A DNA stretch of 64,000 nucleotides from Streptomyces ochraceiscleroticus (GCF_000720485.1 NZ_JOAX01000039.1:15881-79880); one strand, 5' to 3'; positions 18,338-27,455 are shown, counted from the first letter of the stretch. The notes: a model not told the origin generated them from the letters alone. Program-made: numbers and translations.

Positions 18338-19288
18338 TCAGGGAATCAGGACGACCTTGCCGAGGTTGGTGCGCGCCTCGATGACCGCGTGCGCGCGGGC
18401 CGCCTCCGCGAGCGGGATCTCGGCGTGCACCGCCGGGCGCAGCCGGCCCTCCCGCGCCAGTGCCCATAGCTCGGCGCCGTGCCGCACGTACAGCTCCGGA
18501 TGCCGGGCAGCGAAGCGACGCATCGTCATGCCGGTGATCGTCTTCGCGCCGGCCAGCAGCTCGTACGCCGGTACCGTGCCGCCGCCGGAGTTGAAGAAGA
18601 TCAGCCGGCCGCCGGGCGCGCACGCCGCGAGCGCCCGTGGCAGCAGCTCGCCGCCGACCCCGTCCAGGGCGATCTCGGCCGGCTCGCCCCAGGACTCCGC
18701 CTCGTACGTCACCACCTCGTCGGCGCCCAGTCCGCGCAGGAATTCCGCCTTGGCCGGGCCGGCGGCGCCGCTCACGGCAGCGACCACCCGCCGCGCGCCA
18801 CGGATCTTCGCGAGCTGCACCGCGAGATGCCCGGTCGCGCTGGCCGCGCCCGTGACCAGGACGGAAGTGCCCGCCACGGGCTGTGCGGTGTGCAGCGCGG
18901 CGAGCGCCACATGGCCGCCGCGCACCAGCGCCACCGCGTCCACCGCGCTCGCGCCGTCCGGTATCCGGCTCGCCGGCGCGACGGGCACGGTGACCAGTTC
19001 GGCGTACGAGCCCGTGAAGGGCAGTCCGGTGACCCGGTCGCCGACCGTATACGCCGTGACGTCCGGGCCGGTGCCGACGACCTCCCCGGCGACCTCGCCG
19101 CCGAGCACGCCGGGCAGTGGCGGGCCGCCGCCGTTGCCGTCGCCGCGCACCGCGCGCACGGACGGCAGCGTCACCCCGATCGCCTCCGTACGCACCAGCA
19201 GTTCACCGGGGCCGGGCGCGGGCGCCTCGGCCTCCTCCAAGCGCAGTACCTCGGGACCGCCGTACTCGTAGAACCGGATGCGCCGCAC
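18338..19288 (-). CDS. zinc-type alcohol dehydrogenase/quinone oxidoreductase-like protein
   Basis: A 316-residue MDR-superfamily enzyme: N-terminal GroES fold starting VRRIRFYEYGGPEVLRLEE, then the NADPH-binding block TSVLVTGAASATGHLAVQLAK. The Cys/His zinc ligands of alcohol dehydrogenases are absent, so it is a QOR-type reductase for quinones or enones. The GTG at 19288 has GGAGG five bases upstream. It is divergent from a MarR regulator and two matching operators lie between the genes, a typical arrangement for an electrophile-inducible detoxification pair. Confidence 0.88.
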   Translation of the reverse strand: MRRIRFYEYGGPEVLRLEEAEAPAPGPGELLVRTEAIGVTLPSVRAVRGDGNGGGPPLPGVLGGEVAGEVVGTGPDVTAYTVGDRVTGLPFTGSYAELVTVPVAPASRIPDGASAVDAVALVRGGHVALAALHTAQPVAGTSVLVTGAASATGHLAVQLAKIRGARRVVAAVSGAAGPAKAEFLRGLGADEVVTYEAESWGEPAEIALDGVGGELLPRALAACAPGGRLIFFNSGGGTVPAYELLAGAKTITGMTMRRFAARHPELYVRHGAELWALAREGRLRPAVHAEIPLAEAARAHAVIEARTNLGKVVLIP

Positions 19289-19312
19289 GCGTACCTCCAG
19301 AAGCCGCCGAAA

Positions 19313-19369
19313 CGTTGGGGTCCCCAACGGCTGTCGACGGTACCGCAGAATTCATTGGCTGCCCCAATG
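19313..19369. promoter_or_regulatory. two MarR-type operators in the divergent promoter
   Basis: Site 1 is the perfect palindrome CGTTGGGG-T-CCCCAACG (19313-19329); site 2 is the imperfect CATTGGCT-G-CCCCAATG (19353-19369). The centres are 40 bp apart, close to four helical turns, so two dimers could bind the same face. Site 2 is next to a T-run and TTTGCA, about where the marR -35 box would be. Confidence 0.78.
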
Positions 19370-19399
19370 TTTTTTGCATTCGCTCGATAGGCTGAGGGC

Positions 19400-19858
19400 A
19401 TGGCCGAAACCCCCTATGTACCCACGCGCATCCGGGCCCTCCCCAGCTGGCTCCTCGGCCGTGCCGCGGCACGCGGCCATCGGCTCGTCGCCGACGCGCT
19501 GGCCCGCGAGGGCATGCGGATGATGCACCACGCCGTGCTGTCGGCCGTGGCCGAACTGGGCCCGGTCTCCCAGGCGGACCTGGGCCGCAGCCTGAGCATC
19601 GACCCCAAGGACATGGTCATGATCGTCAACGATCTGGTGGCCGAGGAACTGGTCACCCGCGCACCCGACCCGCGCGACCGCCGCAAGAACGCCGTCACCA
19701 TCTCGCCGACCGGCACCCGCACGCTGCGCCGTACGCAGAAGCTCGGCGACGCGGCCAACGCGGAGCTGACCGCGGCGCTCAGCCCCGCCGAACGCGACCA
19801 GCTCATCGACCTGCTCACCCGGATCGCCGCACCGGGACTGGACGACCGCTGCAGTTGA
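19400..19858 (+). CDS. MarR-family transcriptional regulator
   Basis: A 152-residue protein with the MarR winged helix: LSAVAELGPVSQADLGRSL, then DPKDMVMIVNDLVAEELVTR and the wing DPRDRRKNAVTIS. The ATG at 19400 has GAGGG five bases upstream and GATAGGCT as a possible -10 region. It is divergent from the quinone oxidoreductase gene; the two palindromes between them probably make it both autoregulatory and the repressor of that gene. Ligand unknown, probably a phenolic or quinone compound. Confidence 0.9.
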   Translation: MAETPYVPTRIRALPSWLLGRAAARGHRLVADALAREGMRMMHHAVLSAVAELGPVSQADLGRSLSIDPKDMVMIVNDLVAEELVTRAPDPRDRRKNAVTISPTGTRTLRRTQKLGDAANAELTAALSPAERDQLIDLLTRIAAPGLDDRCS

Positions 19859-19913
19859 GGGGCCGGGGGCCAGTGGCCTCGCGCCGGTACGGACGGGCCG
19901 GGAACGGCCGGGA

Positions 19914-19953
19914 GGCCCGGCCGGCGCAGGGGGCGCACCCCGCCGGCCGGGCC
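19914..19953. terminator. bidirectional terminator between marR and fdhD
   Basis: A perfect 13-bp stem (arms GGCCCGGCCGGCG at 19914-19926 and CGCCGGCCGGGCC at 19941-19953, 14-base loop) sits between two convergent genes. There is no T-run, as is common in Streptomyces. Confidence 0.7.
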
Positions 19954-20009
19954 CGTCTGCCCCCTGATAGGCCGTCAGGCCCTCATTCTGCGCTGCTCCC
20001 TGAAGGCCG

Positions 20010-20849
20010 TCAGCCCAGCGAGTCGAGGGCGATGCGGTGCTCGCCCGCGTACACGTTCATCGAGCTGCCGCGCAGGAAGCCGACCAGGGTGAGGCCGGTC
20101 TCGGCGGCCAGGTCGACGGCGAGCGAGGACGGCGCGGAGACCGCCGCCAGCACGGGAATGCCCGCCATCACGGCCTTCTGGGCGAGCTCGAAGGAGGCAC
20201 GCCCGGAGACCATCAGGACGGTGTCGGACAGCGGCAGCCGGTCCTGTTGCAGCGCCCGCCCGATGATTTTGTCGACCGCATTGTGCCGACCGACGTCCTC
20301 CCGCAGATCCAGCAGTTCACCGTCGACCGTGAACAGTCCGGCCGCGTGCAGCCCGCCGGTACGGTCGAACACCCGCTGGGCGGCGCGCAGCCGGTCGGGG
20401 AGAACGGAGAGCGTGGCCGGCTCGACGGTCATTGCGTCGTCGTCCTTGAGCGCGAAGCGTGCCGTGGTCCGCACCGCGTCCAGGCTCGCCTTGCCGCACA
20501 GCCCGCACGAGGACGTCGTGTAGACGTTGCGCTCAAGGGTGATGTCCGGGACGGCGACGCCGGGCGCGAGCTGCACGTCGACGACGTTGTATGTATTGCT
20601 GCCGTCGTCGGTCGCCCCCGCGCAGTAGACAATATTCGCCAGCTCGGCCGCGCTGCCGAGCACGCCCTCGCTGACCAGGAAGCCGGCCGCGAGCGCGAAG
20701 TCGTCACCGGGCGTGCGCATCGTGATGGCGAGCGGCTTGCCGCCGAGCCGGATCTCCAGCGGCTCCTCGGCGACCAGGGTGTCCGGGCGGGTGCTCACGG
20801 CTCCGTCGCGGATCCGGATGACGCGCCGTCGCTCGGTGACCCTGCCCAT
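20010..20849 (-). CDS. fdhD: formate dehydrogenase accessory sulfurtransferase FdhD
   Basis: A 279-residue FdhD. The signature SSCGLCGK is at residues 113-120; Cys115 and Cys118 carry the sulfur passed from IscS to the molybdenum cofactor, a step needed for formate dehydrogenase activity. Further blocks are [13 protein letters not shown] and [12 protein letters not shown]. It is the last gene of the formate dehydrogenase operon, 5 bases after the Fe-S subunit gene. The ATG is at 20849. Confidence 0.95.
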   Translation of the reverse strand: MGRVTERRRVIRIRDGAVSTRPDTLVAEEPLEIRLGGKPLAITMRTPGDDFALAAGFLVSEGVLGSAAELANIVYCAGATDDGSNTYNVVDVQLAPGVAVPDITLERNVYTTSSCGLCGKASLDAVRTTARFALKDDDAMTVEPATLSVLPDRLRAAQRVFDRTGGLHAAGLFTVDGELLDLREDVGRHNAVDKIIGRALQQDRLPLSDTVLMVSGRASFELAQKAVMAGIPVLAAVSAPSSLAVDLAAETGLTLVGFLRGSSMNVYAGEHRIALDSLG

Positions 20850-20854
20850 ACTGA

Positions 20855-21715
20855 TCAGTCCCGGTTCTGTACGTGTTGATAGCCGAAGCGGCCCTTGATA
20901 CAGAGGTTGCCATGGGTCACCGGGTTGTCGTGCGGCGAGGTGACCTTGACGATCTCATTGTCCTGCACATGGAGGGTGAGATTGCAGCCCACCCCGCAGT
21001 ACGCGCACACCGTCGTCGTCTCCGCCTGCCGCTCCTCGTCCCACTCACCCGCCGCCCGCAGGTCGAACTCCGACTTGAAGCTCAGCGCGCCCGTCGGGCA
21101 CACCTCGATGCAGTTGCCGCAGTACACGCACGCCGAGTCCGGCAGCGCCGCGTCCTGCTCGGCCGCGATCCGGGCGTCGAAGCCGCGCCCGGCGACCGCG
21201 ATGGCGAAGGTGTTCTGCCACTGCTCGCCGCATGCGTCCACGCACTTGTAGCAGAGGATGCACTTGTCGTAGTCCCGGACGTAGCGGTCGTTGTCGACCT
21301 TGGGTGCTTCGTTCATGCGGGCCGCTTCCGCGCCGAAGCGCTCCGGCTTCGCCTCGTACTCCTTGATCCACTCCTCGGCACGCGGTGTGGTCGACAAGTC
21401 GACCGAGGAGGCCAGCAGCTCCAGGACCACCTTGCGGCTGTGCCGGGCCCGCTCGGTGTCCGTACGGACGGCCATGCCCGGCTCCGCGCGCCGGGAGCAC
21501 GCCGGAGCGAGCGTCCGTGCGCCCTCGACTTCCACCACGCACACCCGGCAGGCGTTCTTCGGGGTGAGCGTGTCGCCCTGGCAGAGCGTCGGCACGTCCT
21601 TGCCGGCGGCCCGGCAGGCGTCCAGGATCGTGGCGCCCTCGGGCACGCGGACGGCCTCGCCGTCGAGGGTGAACTCGATCAGCCGGCGCGGCGGCTGCAA
21701 CGGGACAGCGGTCAC
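20855..21715 (-). CDS. formate dehydrogenase Fe-S subunit (detached N-terminal part of the alpha subunit)
   Basis: A 286-residue protein with only iron-sulfur domains, in the same order as the N-terminus of fused NAD-linked formate dehydrogenase alpha subunits. A [2Fe-2S] ferredoxin domain (Cys45, 56, 59, 72) is followed by two [4Fe-4S] clusters (Cys152/155/158/162 and Cys196/199/202/206), then the molybdopterin-oxidoreductase Fe4S4 domain (Cys237, 240, 244, 272). It stops at [15 protein letters not shown], exactly where the catalytic domain normally continues; that domain is a separate gene two positions upstream. The GTG start overlaps the stop of the NuoEF-like gene (GTGA). Confidence 0.88.
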   Translation of the reverse strand: MTAVPLQPPRRLIEFTLDGEAVRVPEGATILDACRAAGKDVPTLCQGDTLTPKNACRVCVVEVEGARTLAPACSRRAEPGMAVRTDTERARHSRKVVLELLASSVDLSTTPRAEEWIKEYEAKPERFGAEAARMNEAPKVDNDRYVRDYDKCILCYKCVDACGEQWQNTFAIAVAGRGFDARIAAEQDAALPDSACVYCGNCIEVCPTGALSFKSEFDLRAAGEWDEERQAETTTVCAYCGVGCNLTLHVQDNEIVKVTSPHDNPVTHGNLCIKGRFGYQHVQNRD

Positions 21716-23559
21716 TGGTAGACCCCCAGACGGTCGATGGCGGATTCCACGGCGTTCCACGCGGTCTGGCCCAGGCCGCAGATCGAGGCGTCCCGCATGG
21801 CCCGGCCGACCTCCCGCAGCAGCGCGATGTCGTCGGCGGCCGCGGCCCCCGTACGGTCCTTGATACGGAGCAGCGCCTCCTCCTGGCGCACGGTCCCCAC
21901 CCGGCACGGCACGCACTGCCCGCACGACTCGTCCCGGAAGAACTCCGCGATCCGGAGCAGGATGCGCGGCAGGTCGACCGTCTCGTCCAGGACCATGACG
22001 ACACCCGAGCCGAGCGTCGTCCCGGCGGCCCGCGTTCCCTCGAAGGTCAGCGGGATGTCCAGCTCGTCGGGGCGCACGAAGCCGCCGGCCGTGCCGCCGA
22101 GCAGTACCGCGCGCGGCGTCCCCGTACAGCCGCCCGCCGTCTCCAGCAGCCCTCCCAGCGTCACCCCGAACGGCAGCTCGTAGATCCCCGGCCGGGCCAC
22201 CGCGCCCGAGACGCAGAACAGCTTGGTGCCGGTCGAGCCCTCCGTACCGGTCGCCGCGTACGCCGCCGCTCCCCGCTCCAGGATGGACAGCACGTTCACC
22301 AGCGTCTCGACGTTGTTGACCGCCGTCGGCTTGCCGAACAGGCCCTTCTCCACCGGGAACGGCGGCTTGCTGCGCGGCTCCCCGCGCTGCCCCTCGATCG
22401 AGTTGAAGATCGCGGTCTCCTCGCCGCAGATGTACGCGCCCGCGCCCCGCCGGATCTCGATGTCGAAGGCGTACCCCTGGCCCAGTACGTCGTCGCCGAG
22501 CAGCCCTCTGGCACGCGCCTGGTCGATCGCATACTGGATACGGGCCAGCGCCCGCGGGTACTCACCGCGCAGATACAGGTAACCGTGGTGCGCCCCGGTC
22601 GCGTACCCGGCGATCGTCATCGCCTCGACCAGTGCGTACGGGTCGCCCTCCATCAGCACCCGGTCCTTGAAGGTGCCCGGCTCGCTCTCGTCGGCGTTGC
22701 AGATCAGGTAGTGCGGGTGGTCGGGCTGCCGGGCGGTGGCGTCCCACTTGCGGCCGGTCGGGAAGGCGGCGCCGCCCCGGCCGACCAGCCCCGCCTCGGT
22801 CACCTCGCGGATCACCCCGGCCGGACCCAGCGCGAAGGCCCTCCGGAGCGCGGCGTACCCGCCGTGCGCCCGGTAGTCGTCCAGCGAGGCCGGGTCGACG
22901 GTGCCGACCTGGCGCAGCAGGACGAGACCGGGGGAGCCGGCCTGCGGCACGGCCTCCTCGGCGTACGGCTCCGGCGCGGCGTCCTGCGGCGCGCGCGCCG
23001 CCGCTGCCGCGGTGCCGGGCGTGGCCGGCGCGACCACCGCAGTCGCAGGTGCCGGCGTGCCCGCTCGTACGGCCAGCGCGGCGGGTGCGCGCTCGCACAG
23101 GCCCAGGCACGGGCTCGGCTGCCACACCGCGCCCTCCGAAGGCGTACCGGCCGGGCCCAACTCCCGTTCCAGCCCCGCGCACACCTCGGCCGACCCCTTC
23201 GCCGCGCACGCCAGGTCCGTACAGACGCGCAGCACGGTGGCCGGGCGCGGGGCGACCGAGAAGAGCGAGTAGAAGGTGGCCACGCCGTACGCCTCCGCCG
23301 GCGGCACGGTCAGGCGTCGGCACAAGTAGTCCAGCGCGCCCGGACTCAGCCAGCCGATGCGGTCGTTGAGCGCGTGCAGGCCGGGGAGGAGCAGGTCGCG
23401 GCGGTCGCGCGCGGCCCGGCCGCCGCGCGCCCAGCGCAGCGTGTCACCGTCGCGCCCGTCCCCGCCGTCCCAGCCGCTCTCCGGCGGTCCCAGCAGATCG
23501 TCGACCGCGGCGCGTTCCTCGTCCGTGGGGCGCGCGGTGGGGGAGTACTTCAGGTCCAT
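21712..23559 (-). CDS. NuoE-NuoF fusion, formate dehydrogenase NAD+ reductase (beta) subunit
   Basis: A 615-residue diaphorase subunit. Residues about 1-165 are NuoE-like, with [2Fe-2S] ligands in CTDLACAAKG and CLGLCERAP. A Pro/Ala-rich linker follows. The rest is NuoF-like: FMN/NAD blocks GRGGAAFPTGRKWD, CNADESEPGTFKDR and GAGAYICGEETAI, and the [4Fe-4S] SCGQCVPCRVGT. It passes formate electrons to NAD+. The ATG at 23559 has GAGGTGAG five bases upstream, inside the end of the catalytic gene, so the two are coupled; a GTG at 23565 is a weaker choice. Confidence 0.9.
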   Translation of the reverse strand: MDLKYSPTARPTDEERAAVDDLLGPPESGWDGGDGRDGDTLRWARGGRAARDRRDLLLPGLHALNDRIGWLSPGALDYLCRRLTVPPAEAYGVATFYSLFSVAPRPATVLRVCTDLACAAKGSAEVCAGLERELGPAGTPSEGAVWQPSPCLGLCERAPAALAVRAGTPAPATAVVAPATPGTAAAAARAPQDAAPEPYAEEAVPQAGSPGLVLLRQVGTVDPASLDDYRAHGGYAALRRAFALGPAGVIREVTEAGLVGRGGAAFPTGRKWDATARQPDHPHYLICNADESEPGTFKDRVLMEGDPYALVEAMTIAGYATGAHHGYLYLRGEYPRALARIQYAIDQARARGLLGDDVLGQGYAFDIEIRRGAGAYICGEETAIFNSIEGQRGEPRSKPPFPVEKGLFGKPTAVNNVETLVNVLSILERGAAAYAATGTEGSTGTKLFCVSGAVARPGIYELPFGVTLGGLLETAGGCTGTPRAVLLGGTAGGFVRPDELDIPLTFEGTRAAGTTLGSGVVMVLDETVDLPRILLRIAEFFRDESCGQCVPCRVGTVRQEEALLRIKDRTGAAAADDIALLREVGRAMRDASICGLGQTAWNAVESAIDRLGVYQ

Positions 23560-23561
23560 GG

Positions 23562-25616
23562 TCACTCACCTCGCCCGGCGGCTGCTGTGGGCTGTGTGCT
23601 CGCGGCGGTCGTGGCGGTCGCAGACTGTATACGGTCGCCGGTCGGCTGCTCACCGGTCAGCTTGTCGCCGGTCGGCTGCTCACCGGCCGCCGTCCCGCCC
23701 GTCAACTTCTCCACGCGTATCGCGGACGCCTTGAACTCCGCCGTCCCCGCGATCGGGCAGTTCGCCTCGATCGTCAGCGAGTTGGTGTCCACCTCGTCAG
23801 GGAAGTGCATCGTCATGAAGGCCAGCCCCGGCCGCAGCCCCGGATCGACCCACACGGGTGCCACGACAGCCCCGCGCCGCGACGCGATCCGTACCTCCTC
23901 GCCGGTCACCACGCCCAGCCGCGCCGCGTCCTCCGGACACAGCTCGACCATCTCGCCCCGCCGCAGCGGGGACGCCAGACTCCCGCTCTGCACCCCGGTG
24001 TTGTACGAGTCCAGCCGCCGCCCGGTCGTCAGCCGGATCGGGTACTCCTCGTCCGTCGGATCCACCGGCGGGTCGTGCCGGACGATCCCGAAGGGCGCAC
24101 GCGGGCCGCGCCGCGCCGGATCCGCCTCCCACAGCCTGCCGTGCAGATAGGACGGCTCGATGCGGTCCAGGGACGGGCACGGCCACTGGATGCCCTGGTG
24201 CTCCGCGAGCCGGTCGTACGTCATGCCGTAGTGCTCGGGCGACACCGACCGCAGCTCGTCCCAGACCTGCTCGGCGTCCGCGAACGTCCAGTCATGGCCG
24301 AGCCGGGCCGCCAGCGCGCAGATGATGTCGATGTCCTCGCGCGCCTCGCCCGGCGGCTCGACGGCCTTGCGTACGCGCTGCACCCGCCGCTCGCTGTTGG
24401 TCGTCGTACCGTCCGTCTCGCACCACGCCGCGGTCGCGGGCAGCACGACATCGGCCAGCTCGGCGGTCTTCGTGAGGAAGATGTCCTGCACGACGAGGTG
24501 ATCCAGGGCGCTCAGACGGCGCATCGCCTGGCCGCTGTCCGCCTCCGACTGGGCGGGATTCTCGCCGATGCAGTACACGGCGCGCAGCTCGCGGCTCTCC
24601 ATCGCCTCGAACATCTCGGTGAGATTCCGGCCGTACCGCGGCCGGATCACCGTCGACCACGCCGACTCGAACTTCTCGCGGACGCCGGGGTCGAGGAGGT
24701 CCTGGAAGCCGGGCAGTCGGTTGGGGATGGCACCCATGTCGCCGCCGCCCTGCACGTTGTTCTGGCCGCGGAGTGGTTGCAGCCCGGAACCGTAACGGCC
24801 CACGTGCCCGGTCAGCAGCGCCAGGTTGATCAGCGCGCGGACGTTGTCGGTGCCGTTGTGATGCTCGGTGATGCCCAGCGTCCAGCACAACTGGGCGCGT
24901 TCGGCGGTCGCGTAGGCGTGCGCCAGGCCGCGGATCGCCGCGGCCGGCACGCCCGTCACCTGCTCGGCCGCGCTCAGCGTCCACGGCTCGACCTCTTCCG
25001 CGTACGCCTCGAAACCACTGGTCGCCCGCCGGATGAAGGCATGGTTGGCGAGCCCGGCGTGGATGATCTCGCGGCCGATGGCGTGCGCGAGCGGGATGTC
25101 CGTGCCGACGTCGAGGCCGAGCCAGTGCTCCGCCCACTCGGCGGTGGAGGTACGGCGCGGGTCGACCGCATACAGTCTGGCGCCGTTGTGTATGCCCTTC
25201 AGCACATGCTGGAAGAAGATCGGATGCGCGAAGCGGGCGTTGGAGCCCCACATCACGATCAGATCGGTGTGCTCGACTTCTTCGTACGAGGAGGTGCCGC
25301 CGCCCGACCCGAAGGCGGCGGAGAGCCCGGCGACGCTCGGCGCGTGACACGTACGGTTGCAGGAATCCACATTGTTGGTGCCCATCACCACGCGGGTGAA
25401 CTTCTGCGCCACATAGTTCATTTCATTGGTGGCGCGAGAGCACGAGAACATCCCGAACGCGTCCGGGCCGTGCTCCGCGCGCGCCCGCGCGAACCCCTCT
25501 GCCGCGCGGTCCAGTGCCTCGTCCCAGCTCGCCCGTACGAGCGAGCCGTGGCCGTCCCGTACGAGGGGGTGGGTGAGCCGCCGGTACGCCTCCGGCCGCC
25601 GGTCCTTCTTCTTCAC
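23562..25616 (-). CDS. molybdopterin formate dehydrogenase catalytic subunit (lacks N-terminal Fe-S domain)
   Basis: A 684-residue molybdopterin oxidoreductase. Cys90-His91 in NNVDSCNRTCHAPSV matches the active-site Sec/Cys-His pair of formate dehydrogenases. Further blocks are LGITEHHNGTDNVRALINLALLTG (in parts), GGGDMGAIPNRLPGFQ and, near the C-terminus, the MoCo-binding beta-barrel with PIRLTTGRRLDSYNTG. The usual N-terminal Fe4S4 domain is missing and encoded separately downstream. The last 40 residues are low complexity with two GEQPTGD repeats. The GTG at 25616 overlaps the panE-like stop (GTGA). It oxidises formate to CO2, feeding NADH via the NuoEF-like subunit. Confidence 0.9.
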   Translation of the reverse strand: MKKKDRRPEAYRRLTHPLVRDGHGSLVRASWDEALDRAAEGFARARAEHGPDAFGMFSCSRATNEMNYVAQKFTRVVMGTNNVDSCNRTCHAPSVAGLSAAFGSGGGTSSYEEVEHTDLIVMWGSNARFAHPIFFQHVLKGIHNGARLYAVDPRRTSTAEWAEHWLGLDVGTDIPLAHAIGREIIHAGLANHAFIRRATSGFEAYAEEVEPWTLSAAEQVTGVPAAAIRGLAHAYATAERAQLCWTLGITEHHNGTDNVRALINLALLTGHVGRYGSGLQPLRGQNNVQGGGDMGAIPNRLPGFQDLLDPGVREKFESAWSTVIRPRYGRNLTEMFEAMESRELRAVYCIGENPAQSEADSGQAMRRLSALDHLVVQDIFLTKTAELADVVLPATAAWCETDGTTTNSERRVQRVRKAVEPPGEAREDIDIICALAARLGHDWTFADAEQVWDELRSVSPEHYGMTYDRLAEHQGIQWPCPSLDRIEPSYLHGRLWEADPARRGPRAPFGIVRHDPPVDPTDEEYPIRLTTGRRLDSYNTGVQSGSLASPLRRGEMVELCPEDAARLGVVTGEEVRIASRRGAVVAPVWVDPGLRPGLAFMTMHFPDEVDTNSLTIEANCPIAGTAEFKASAIRVEKLTGGTAAGEQPTGDKLTGEQPTGDRIQSATATTAASTQPTAAAGRGE

Positions 25617-26641
25617 GGTGCGCTCCCTGCGGAAGTACGGGCGGGGGGAGGGGCCGAGGTACGGCCCGAAGTGCGGGCTGAGGTGCAGGCCAGGAGGTCG
25701 GCGAGGGCGTGCACGGCGCGCAGCGTGGGCACATCCGTCTTGGTGAGATCGGCCAGCTCGACCACGGCCGCCAGCAGGACGTCCAGTTCGAGCGGCCGGC
25801 CGCGCTCCAGGTCCTGGAGGGTGGACGTCTTGTGGTCACCGACCCGCTCGGCGCCCGCGAGCCGCCGCTCGACGGAGATCGCGGGCCGACAGCCGACGGC
25901 CGCCGCGACGTCCAGTGCCTCGTGCATCATCGCGACGACCAGTTCGCGGGTGTCGGCGTGCCGGCAGATCTCGGCCATGGTGGCCCGGGCCAGCGCGCTG
26001 ATCGGGTTGAACGAGATGTTGCCGAGCAGCTTGATCCAGATGTCCTCGCGCAGCGCGGGTTCCACGGGGCACTTCAGCCCGCCGGCCCGCATGGCCTCGC
26101 CGAAGTCCGTACAGCGCGCGGACATACTTCCGTCGGGCTCGCCTACGGAGAACCGCGTGCCCTCCAAGTGCCTTACCACGCCCGGCTCCTGGATTTCGGT
26201 CGCCGCGTAGACGACGCAGCCGATGGCGCGCTCGGGCGGCAGTACGGCGCTGACCGCGCCGCCGGGGTCGACGCTCTCGATGCGGCGGCCGGTGTACGGC
26301 CCGGGCAGCCGGTGGAAGTACCACCACGGGATGCCGTTCTGCGCGGCGATCACGGTGGTCTTTTCGTGCAGCAGCGGATGCACCAACGGGCCGCAGTCGG
26401 CATAGGAGTTGGCTTTCAGGCCGAGGAAGACGTAGTCCACCGGGCCGATGTCCTCCGGGGTACCGGTGGCCGGGACCCGGGCGGTGAAGTCCCCGCGCGG
26501 GCTCAGTACCCGTACGCCGTTTTGTCGCATGGCCGCCAAGTGCGGCCCACGGGCGAGGAGATGAACCTCGGCGCCGCCGCGGTGCAGCGCGGCTCCGACA
26601 TAGGCACCGATCGCTCCGGCGCCGACAACTGCCACTTTCAC
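25613..26641 (-). CDS. 2-dehydropantoate 2-reductase (PanE/ApbA) family, possible oxalyl-CoA or 2-keto acid reductase
   Basis: A 342-residue PanE-type reductase. NADPH binds at GAGAIGAYVGAAL (residues 7-19); the catalytic Lys lies in LGLKANSYAD and the Asn/Ser of the active site in LLGNISFNPISAL. It is the first gene of the formate dehydrogenase operon, coupled to it by GTGA, and not with pantothenate genes. In Methylobacterium a PanE paralogue (PanE2) reduces oxalyl-CoA to glyoxylate, so a role in oxalate metabolism is plausible (inference). The C-terminal tail has Thr-Ser-Ala-Arg repeats. A 20-bp palindrome 33 bases upstream is a probable GntR operator. Confidence 0.85.
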   Translation of the reverse strand: MKVAVVGAGAIGAYVGAALHRGGAEVHLLARGPHLAAMRQNGVRVLSPRGDFTARVPATGTPEDIGPVDYVFLGLKANSYADCGPLVHPLLHEKTTVIAAQNGIPWWYFHRLPGPYTGRRIESVDPGGAVSAVLPPERAIGCVVYAATEIQEPGVVRHLEGTRFSVGEPDGSMSARCTDFGEAMRAGGLKCPVEPALREDIWIKLLGNISFNPISALARATMAEICRHADTRELVVAMMHEALDVAAAVGCRPAISVERRLAGAERVGDHKTSTLQDLERGRPLELDVLLAAVVELADLTKTDVPTLRAVHALADLLACTSARTSGRTSAPPPARTSAGSAP

Positions 26642-26673
26642 CGGAGAGCTCCGTTCAGTCAGCGGAGTCGACA

Positions 26674-26693
26674 GAATATTGTCTACAGTATTC
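26674..26693 (-). promoter_or_regulatory. GntR-type operator before the panE-fdh operon
   Basis: A near-perfect palindrome with half-sites GAATATTGT and ACAGTATTC around CT. Read on the minus strand it contains ACTGTAGACAATA, which matches ACTGTAGACGATA upstream of the gntR gene at 27461-27473 except for one base. It lies 33 bases before the panE-like start, as expected for a repressor site. Confidence 0.75.
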
Positions 26694-26794
26694 GCTCAGA
26701 GAGGGTCAAGAGGCGTGCGGAGCTGCGGTGTAGACGGTCTGCGGTCTGTGTTCGTCAGAAACGTTCGCCCGACACGTTCGCCCAAAACGCGGCA

Positions 26795-26828
26795 GTGGCC
26801 CGGCCGGAGCGCACTCCGGCCGGGCCAC
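26795..26828 (-). terminator. terminator after the SRPBCC gene
   Basis: A perfect 15-bp GC-rich stem (arms 26795-26809 and 26814-26828, loop CGCA), followed on the minus strand by TTTT shortly after. It separates the SRPBCC gene from the fdh operon. Confidence 0.8.
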
Positions 26829-26863
26829 CTCCTTCGGATTCAGCGGGTGTGTCGCACCACGGC

Positions 26864-27313
26864 TCAGACCTCGCCGCGCCAGCCGCCGGTCGCCGTGCCG
26901 CGCGACTCGATGAACTCCTTGAAGCGGCCGAGGTCACCGGTGGCCTGACGGCGGACGAAGCCGAGCTTGTCGCCGACCGTGTCGGCGATGCCCTCCGGGT
27001 CGTGCTCAAGCTGGAGCATCACCTTGGTGTGCTCGTCATCGAGGCGGTGGAAGGTCACCACGCCGGCCTGGCGCGCCTCACCCGCCACGGTGGTCCACGC
27101 GACCCGCTCGTCGGGGATCTGCTCGGTGATCTCCGCGTCGAACTCGCGGGTCACCCCTCCGATCTTGGTGACCCAGTGGGTCAGTGTGTCCGTGCGCTGC
27201 TCGATGCGCTCGACCCCGTCCATGAACCGGGGGAACTCCTCGAACTGTGTCCACTGGTTGTAGGCCACCGGCACCGGGACGGCCACCTCGACCGATTCCT
27301 CGATCTTCGACAT
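26864..27313 (-). CDS. SRPBCC/cyclase-dehydrase family protein
   Basis: A 149-residue START/Bet v1-like protein. It starts MSKIEESVEVAVPVPVAYNQW and has the typical FEEFPRFMDGVERIEQ and ATGDLGRFKEFIESRG blocks. Such small single-domain proteins in Streptomyces (Polyketide_cyc2 group) bind hydrophobic ligands and are often stress-linked; no enzyme activity is proven. The ATG at 27313 has GGAGGAG upstream. It has its own terminator and is not obviously part of the formate dehydrogenase unit. Confidence 0.85.
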   Translation of the reverse strand: MSKIEESVEVAVPVPVAYNQWTQFEEFPRFMDGVERIEQRTDTLTHWVTKIGGVTREFDAEITEQIPDERVAWTTVAGEARQAGVVTFHRLDDEHTKVMLQLEHDPEGIADTVGDKLGFVRRQATGDLGRFKEFIESRGTATGGWRGEV

Positions 27314-27455
27314 GATCCGGGCTCCTCCTCTCGTGAACGTGCAGGGCTCACCGCGTACCCGCGAAGTCCGGGTCGACGCAGGGAAACCGAGGCCCGATCC
27401 GCTCGTTGAGGTGATACAGATCACCGGCGCGTGCTGTGTACGGTAAGTTGCGCTC

